Part shown: positions 58,757-64,000 of the stretch, one piece after another | Layout of the letters: every line of letters begins with the position of its first letter | Numbering within the stretch: position 1 is the first letter of the stretch | NCBI RefSeq assembly: GCF_905220365.1 | Contig: NC_061134.1 | Coordinates: 12,849,001 to 12,913,000, forward strand | Length of the DNA stretch: 64,000 bases | Origin: Vanessa cardui | Lineage: Eukaryota; Arthropoda; Insecta; Lepidoptera; Nymphalidae | Direction of reading: 5' to 3' | The notes under the pieces: generated by a model | Told to the model about the DNA's origin: nothing | Databases searched by the model: none | The model's input: only the letters and a program-made list of their open reading frames with translations | Program-made: the position numbers and the translations under genes

Positions 58757-61700
58757 ATGCTGAAACAATTGCAAATGGGCATTCGCGCGTTCATGCTAAT
58801 CGCATCCAAAGTATGGAGTTGTTTTTGTTACATGTTTAGAAAGCAATATCGAGCGGTAAATATAAATTTTTAGCGGTTGTTTAGTGAAATTTAATGTATT
58901 TACAAGTTTTGTGTCTCACGTGGTGTTTGCTTTTCAGTTGGCTCAATATCAATCTGTCAAATATGAAATATATCCACTATCCCCTGTATCTCGACACAGG
59001 CTGAGTAAGTATCTTCAGATTTTATCAATGTCTATTAATAATATGGCCAATCATATTGTGATTTACATCCGTGCAATTTTATCAGGGACATGCTGGACAC
59101 GTTATCGGTATAGATCCTTGTCTATTTATAGCACTATCTCGAAACTCTTGTATAATAAACAAGACGTTTTCATTATTGGAAATTTAACGTTTACATTTTA
59201 ATTTAAACACATGGCCCGCAAATGTTTAACACATGTTTTGTTTAAATTAGTTTTGATGTCTTATAAGATTCATATTAATGCCTAACAACATGCTAGTACA
59301 TTTCGTAATTCATAATGTTAATGTTCATTTGAGTTATGAAAGTTGAAAGCATAAAAAGTACCTCTAAAACATTTAAATAATTTTACATTGAATTTCACTG
59401 TGCAAAGATGATAAATGAAATGTCTTGCCCTTGATATGTTATTATACACTCTTATAAGTTAACTTTGACTTGATCAATAGGATATTATATATTTTTTTGT
59501 AATAAAATATAAAAATTATGCATAAGTAATTAAAAACTTGCTATAAAATTACTTTTTAATGTTTACATCATACAATAATAAACTCCGTGACTATAAAAAT
59601 AATAGATATACATTCAGATGTATTAAATATGAATAAGATGTGGTCTACCACAAACAGCTATGAAAAACCCAACATATGATATTATGACTAATACAAAACA
59701 TTGTCTCTCTTAAAACTTTAAAATTATAAGGTAACAATCATATAATGGAAAATAAATTTCCTTGAACAGTTAATATGGACTTTCAGCTTTTCAATATCTG
59801 TTAATCTGATTTTTATCTGATTCGTCATTGGTAGACCAAAGTCAACAATGCAATCTGGCACCGATGAGCATTAAGTATTTAGTCGGATTAGTAAAACTGT
59901 ACGTAAGGCTAATCTATTATATTAACTTACTTTGAAGCTTCTTAATTAAAAATATTGTTTATATACCACTTTAGATTGGGCTCATAGATATTGTAGTTGT
60001 ATAAATCAATAAAACAGTGGATGATCAAATAAACTGTTTATTGGCAAATGTTTTATTAATAATACATAATTAAATATTATTACATCCCTGTCGCTGTAAT
60101 CTATTGTCAACCTGATATGAGAAGTTTCAACAAATATTATAAATTTAAACAAGCAGAGTAAATTACTTGGAATTCAGTTTATTGAAATAAATATTTTAAA
60201 TAAAAAATAATTTCATTCACAAAATTGGTTTTAAAACATATTATTATGATGTTAAAAAGTACTCATTCAAAATCAAAATAAATGACATACTTTTTTAATG
60301 AAATATAATTATGAGTATAAATCTTGTTTTTAAAAATACTATCTATAAGAATATATTCATAAGTTGATAAACAATTCCCGCTGGTCATTATTATATCTTA
60401 TCTGAATAAATAACTTTTGATTGAATATGTTTATCAATCATTTTGCAATGTTTAAATTTCAAGGTAACTTTCTCTCAATAAAAAACTTAGTGCTGCATAC
60501 GTAAATACTTTATTTAAAACTAGCAAGTCACTATGAGATTTGAAATAACCACTTGAAATGTTTTTAACAATAAATTGGATGCAATGGGTACCTAATGAAA
60601 CCGAAAAGGGTACAAATATATTTTATTGCAAAGAGAGATAAAAATACATACTGTTTGAGCATACACTTAAATGTAAGCATTTACGAAACACAACTTAACA
60701 TCAACAACAGCATCTGGTCTTTCTATGTTTATAATACCATTTATCAATTATACTATTGACAATTACATAAAAAATTGTAACAACCATCTCTTAAGTAAAG
60801 CATATACTTTTCATATTCATAAACCAATACTTTCCTTTCAATTCTAGATTCGATCAAATATATTATTAATGCATATGATATTATATAGCCTGTTCAATAC
60901 ATTTTTAATTAAATAAGTTCAGAATCGGCAAAAGCGGCTAACATATGCAATTAAAACATTTTTCTTTCTGTCACTTTACACGCTACCTTTACCCTTAGAA
61001 AGCCCCTTTATCAGATGAGAGAGGATAGAGAAAATGTTTTTGGATAATAGCTTAGAGATTACCAGTGTTACCAGTCATACTTCTGCGAGCATATAGTGCA
61101 GATCTCTTTCTCATATCTGATCTGATCTCTTTATCCTACTGTCAGAATGCCGCAACATTGGTAAAGCACACATTCCTTTCGTTAAGATTTTCTACAGTGT
61201 TCAAAATTTGATCCAGTATTTAGTGTATCCATATAAAAATATTATGTGTTAATAAGTATTATATACTCTGATTGAATATAAAAAGCAAATTATATTATTT
61301 TTCTTATAAATCATTCATTAGTATTAATGTTCAAGTGTCTATGTGAAATTTCATTATTTGCGAAATTATTCAATTCAATTCAATTCAATTCTTGGTTTAA
61401 TGGCTTTTAGTTGTGCCGACAAGGCACAGATTATTTCGCCAATGTCACGTGGGATGGAGAAGACACGAAAGAGATTGATTGGTACAGTTGAGGAAACAAA
61501 CTCAATTAAATTTTGAAGATTAACATAATCGTAGTAAGCGAAATTATTTAGTCGTCATTAAATGATGACGTGGACTCGTTAACTACCAGGCAACCCTTTT
61601 TTGCACAGTAACTCCGTCACAAAGAAAGTCTTTGAAATTGTCCATTGTCTAAAATAAACATTTTTTTTCTCTGTACAACTTTCTCCAGCTATTTTCTGTG

Positions 61701-63316
61701 AGATTTGTGTAGTTCAAAAACTTTATTGCTATTTATCAATAGATAGTTTTTCACACATCCTATGTTTGTTAAATATTTGTTAGTGTTTATAATATAACGG
61801 TTTTGTCGTGTCCTATACAAATTTTATTATTATTATATTTCGAAGTATATAATTTATTTGCATTTTAAATATATCTCCTTAAATTAATCAAAGCATCTAT
61901 TACAATCATAACAATATTTTGCTATAAATAACAAGGACGTAGTGACTGCATAAATAAATTTATATAATGTAATTTCCATGACTACAGAACGCATGCTAAC
62001 GAGGCGGACACGAAATCGGATTATTTGTTTTGATATCCCAAATATATAACATTAATATCGTTTCTGAGTCGTATCTAGTGTTACAAATGTTCTCTAGTCG
62101 TATTTTTAGGGTTCCGTATACAAAGGGTATAACGGATCCCTATTAATAAGTCTCCTCTATTTGTCTGTTACCAGGCAATATTACATGAGACGTGATAATC
62201 AGTCACTTAAAATATTTATAGGGGGTCCTATACAACAGGCAGGACTTTTTGAGACTTGATAGATAATAGTACGGAACCCTTCGTGTGCTAGTCCTACTCG
62301 CTCTTGGCCAGTTTCTTTATTCATTTTATAATATGAAGGTTGACTGGCAAATGTGCCGCATAATGGTTTGTGGTCAATACCGCACGTAGATACTAGTGCT
62401 GTAAGTAATATTAACCATTCCTTACTGTGGCTAATGCACAGCAAACCATTGAAACTAAGAGCTTATATTCCTTGTATCTCTAATTCAACTGACTCACCCT
62501 TCGAACTGATATACAACAATACTAGATATTGCTGTTTCGAGGTAGAATAATGTTGTGTTTCTAACTATAATCTATACCAACAAGCGACCCGCCCCGTCTT
62601 CGTAAGGGTGCAATGATATGACATTAAAGTGGAAACTTCTAAAATTATCATTATATACAAAAAAAATCTCGAATCACTCTATCTTATATAAAAAACCGCA
62701 TCAAAATTATTTGCGCAGTTTTAAAGATTTAAGCATACATATCTATAGAGAGACAGAGAATGCGACTTTGTTTTATACTATGTAGTGATAGTGAAGTATA
62801 AAATTTACTTATGGTATTTACTTTGTGGTAGGGCTTTATGCAAGCCCGCCTGGGTAGGAACAGATATTCTACCGCTAAACAACAACACGCAGTATTGTTG
62901 TGTTCCGGTTTGAAGGGTGAGTGAGCCAGTGTAACTACAGGCACAAGGGACATAGCATCTTAGCTCCCAAGGTTGGTTGATGTAAGGAATAGTTAATATT
63001 TCTTACAGCGTCATTGTCTATGGGTGATGGTGATCACTTACCATCAGGTGGCTCATAGGCTCGTCCACCAATCTATTACATAAAAAAAAGAAAATAATAA
63101 TAAAATATATTTATGTAAATTCCAGGTCTAGTCAAGAGAAAAATGCTGGTCTTAGACTTGGACGAGACGCTCATACACTCGCACCACGACGCGATGCTGC
63201 GGCCGACGGTGAAGCCGGGCACGCCGCCGGACTTCGTGCTCAAAGTGACGATAGACAAACACCCGGTCAGATTCTTCGTGCATAAACGGCCTCATGTCGA
63301 TTATTTCTTGGATATA
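58757..63316 (+). CDS. Dullard: Dullard / CTD nuclear envelope phosphatase 1, 5' half (3 exons; continues past window)
   Basis: HAD-family protein Ser/Thr phosphatase of the nuclear envelope/ER. In animals it dephosphorylates lipin and dampens BMP signalling. Exons: 58757-58855 (33 codons), 58938-59004 (22 codons + 1 nt), 63126-63316 (191 nt); phases match and splice sites are GT-AG. The start reads MLKQLQMGIRAFMLIASKVW; a second in-frame ATG at 58775 could serve instead. The hydrophobic N-terminus fits the family's membrane anchor. Exon 2 carries the family signature YPLSPVSRHRLS. Exon 3 carries the catalytic DLDETLIHSHHD (Asp about 66 and 68), then KPGTPPDFVLKV and HKRPHVDYFLDI, ending at a GTGAGT donor in phase 0. 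About 119 of some 243 residues are present; the rest lies beyond 64000. Intron 2 is 4.1 kb. The family assignment is secure. Confidence 0.97.
61368..61392. repeat. (TTCAA)n microsatellite
   Basis: Five units of TTCAA; possibly the tail of a decayed LINE, whose body I could not identify. Confidence 0.85.
62331..62550 (+). mobile_element. old SINE-B copy in Dullard intron 2
   Basis: GAAGGTTGACTGGCAAATG, TATTAACCATTCCTTAC, ACTCACCCTTCGAACTG; strongly diverged. Confidence 0.5.
62581..62788 (-). mobile_element. Helitron-X copy in Dullard intron 2
   Basis: GCGACCCGCCCCGTCTTCG through ACTTTGTTTTATACTATG; the internal part is shortened relative to intact copies. Confidence 0.7.
62823..63088 (-). 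mobile_element. SINE-B copy just upstream of Dullard exon 3
   Basis: TTGTGGTAGGGCTTTATGC to poly(A), with a deletion near its start. Ends 37 bp before the acceptor at 63125. Confidence 0.85.
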
Positions 63317-63359
63317 GTGAGTTGAACTTATTATATTTCTTGTATAACCAATAACAAAA

Positions 63360-63402
63360 CGTACTTTATTCAAGTAGGCTTTTACAAGCACTTTTTAATC
63401 GT
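63360..63402 (-). mobile_element. family D fragment
   Basis: About 43 bp of the 3' end (ACTTTATTCAAGTAGGCTTT), cut by the SINE-A that follows. It lies just after Dullard exon 3. Confidence 0.55.
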
Positions 63403-63697
63403 ACAACAACAGCCTGTAAATTCCCACTGCTGGGCTAAAAGCCTCCTCTCCCTTTGAGGAGAAGGCTTGGAACATATTCCACCACGCTGTTCCAATGCGG
63501 GTTGGTGGAATACACATGTGGCAGAATTTCTATGAAATTTGTCAGATGCAGGTTTCCTCACGATGTTTTCCTTCACCGTTGAGTACGACATGAATTATAA
63601 AGACAAATTAAGCACATGAATCAGCGGTGCTCGCCTGGGTTTGAACCCGCAATCATCGGTTAAGATGCACGCGTTCTAACCACTGGGCCATCTAGAT
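63403..63697 (-). mobile_element. SINE-A copy after Dullard exon 3
   Basis: Full-length, begins 87 bp beyond the exon 3 donor, in antisense. Target duplication not clear. Confidence 0.88.
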
Positions 63698-64000
63698 ATT
63701 AGTGTATGTTTTTAATATATTGTACAGTGTTATCAAGTACCTAGAGTAAAACGACTTACATACTTAAATGGGAAACAATTGAATAAGATTTAAAAATAAG
63801 TATTATGTACTCGTGTTAACAAAAAATTACATTTTCATAAAAAAATGAACGAGGATTTAAATATATTAGATTATTGAACTTAATTACGTTGATTAGCATA
63901 TTTCGAACAGTAATTAAATTAACATCCAAACTCGTTACACTATATAGCTCTGCTATGTTATGTATCAACAACAGTTAATAATTAAAATATATTTTTCTAT

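Larger units (their letters stand above)
59005..63125 (+). other. Dullard intron 2 (4.1 kb)
   Basis: The first 2.3 kb (59005-61360) is AT-rich unique-looking sequence with no exon, RNA gene or repeat that I can recognise. Distal parts hold a TTCAA microsatellite (61368-61392), a degraded SINE-B (62331-62550), a Helitron-X copy (62581-62788) and a SINE-B (62823-63088) that ends only 37 bp before the exon 3 acceptor. Confidence 0.85.

Noticed and set aside
58884..59201. ATG at 58884 as the start of Dullard
   Set aside because: It reads intron 1. The family N-terminus is encoded by 58757-58855, with a clean donor, joining in frame to the acceptor at 58937.
62199..62444. 81-codon ORF as a gene
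   Set aside because: Largely antisense of a decayed SINE-B within the Dullard intron.
1..64000. CRISPR arrays, prokaryotic operons, ribosome binding sites
   Set aside because: The window is animal nuclear DNA; the regular repeats seen are dispersed transposons, not spacer arrays.
1..64000. Endogenous viral sequence or LTR retrotransposon
   Set aside because: No gag/pol/env-like frames, primer binding sites or paired long terminal repeats were recognised.

Overview
This is a 64 kb piece of an AT-rich, repeat-dense insect nuclear genome, almost certainly a butterfly or moth. Two conserved host genes set the eukaryotic, intron-rich context. The dispersed repeats (tRNA-headed SINEs, Helitrons ending in a GC hairpin plus CTAG, an RTE-type LINE tail, a YADD LINE) match the mix I associate with Lepidoptera. 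The species cannot be named from the window.

The right-hand quarter is genic. AP-2 mu (clathrin adaptor AP-2 medium subunit) lies on the minus strand at 49884-57940. All nine coding exons can be joined with GT-AG introns into one 440-residue open frame, with a likely extra 5' UTR exon near 58129. Dullard/CTDNEP1 (nuclear-envelope lipin phosphatase) starts head-to-head on the plus strand at 58757. Three exons (119 codons, about half the protein) are present and the rest lies beyond the window. The two ATGs are about 0.8 kb apart, so they probably share a promoter region.

The left three quarters (1-49 kb) hold no host gene I can recognise. This part is intergenic DNA, or introns of a large gene, filled with mobile elements. 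The main landmarks are: a CpG-rich promoter-like block at 17.1-18.05 kb; a near full-length LINE (28048-31400, minus) broken by a 5-bp duplication and sitting inside a Helitron; an orphan 101-codon ORF at 31889-32194; a tandem pair of about 1.7 kb hairpin-bearing elements at 36457-39876; several MITEs with clear terminal inverted repeats; and three abundant short families, SINE-A (tRNA-like head, 15 recognisable or degraded copies), SINE-B (11 or more copies, sharing its 3' tail with the LINE) and SINE-C (tRNA-like head, 4 copies).

Transposons also fill the AP-2 mu introns and begin about 30 bp after its stop codon, so its 3' UTR is probably transposon-derived. I found no previously undescribed biochemical system. 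The most interesting signals concern repeat biology: arm-to-arm homogenisation in the tandem hairpins, the LINE/SINE tail partnership, and a protein-like ORF whose stop codon comes from a Helitron end.
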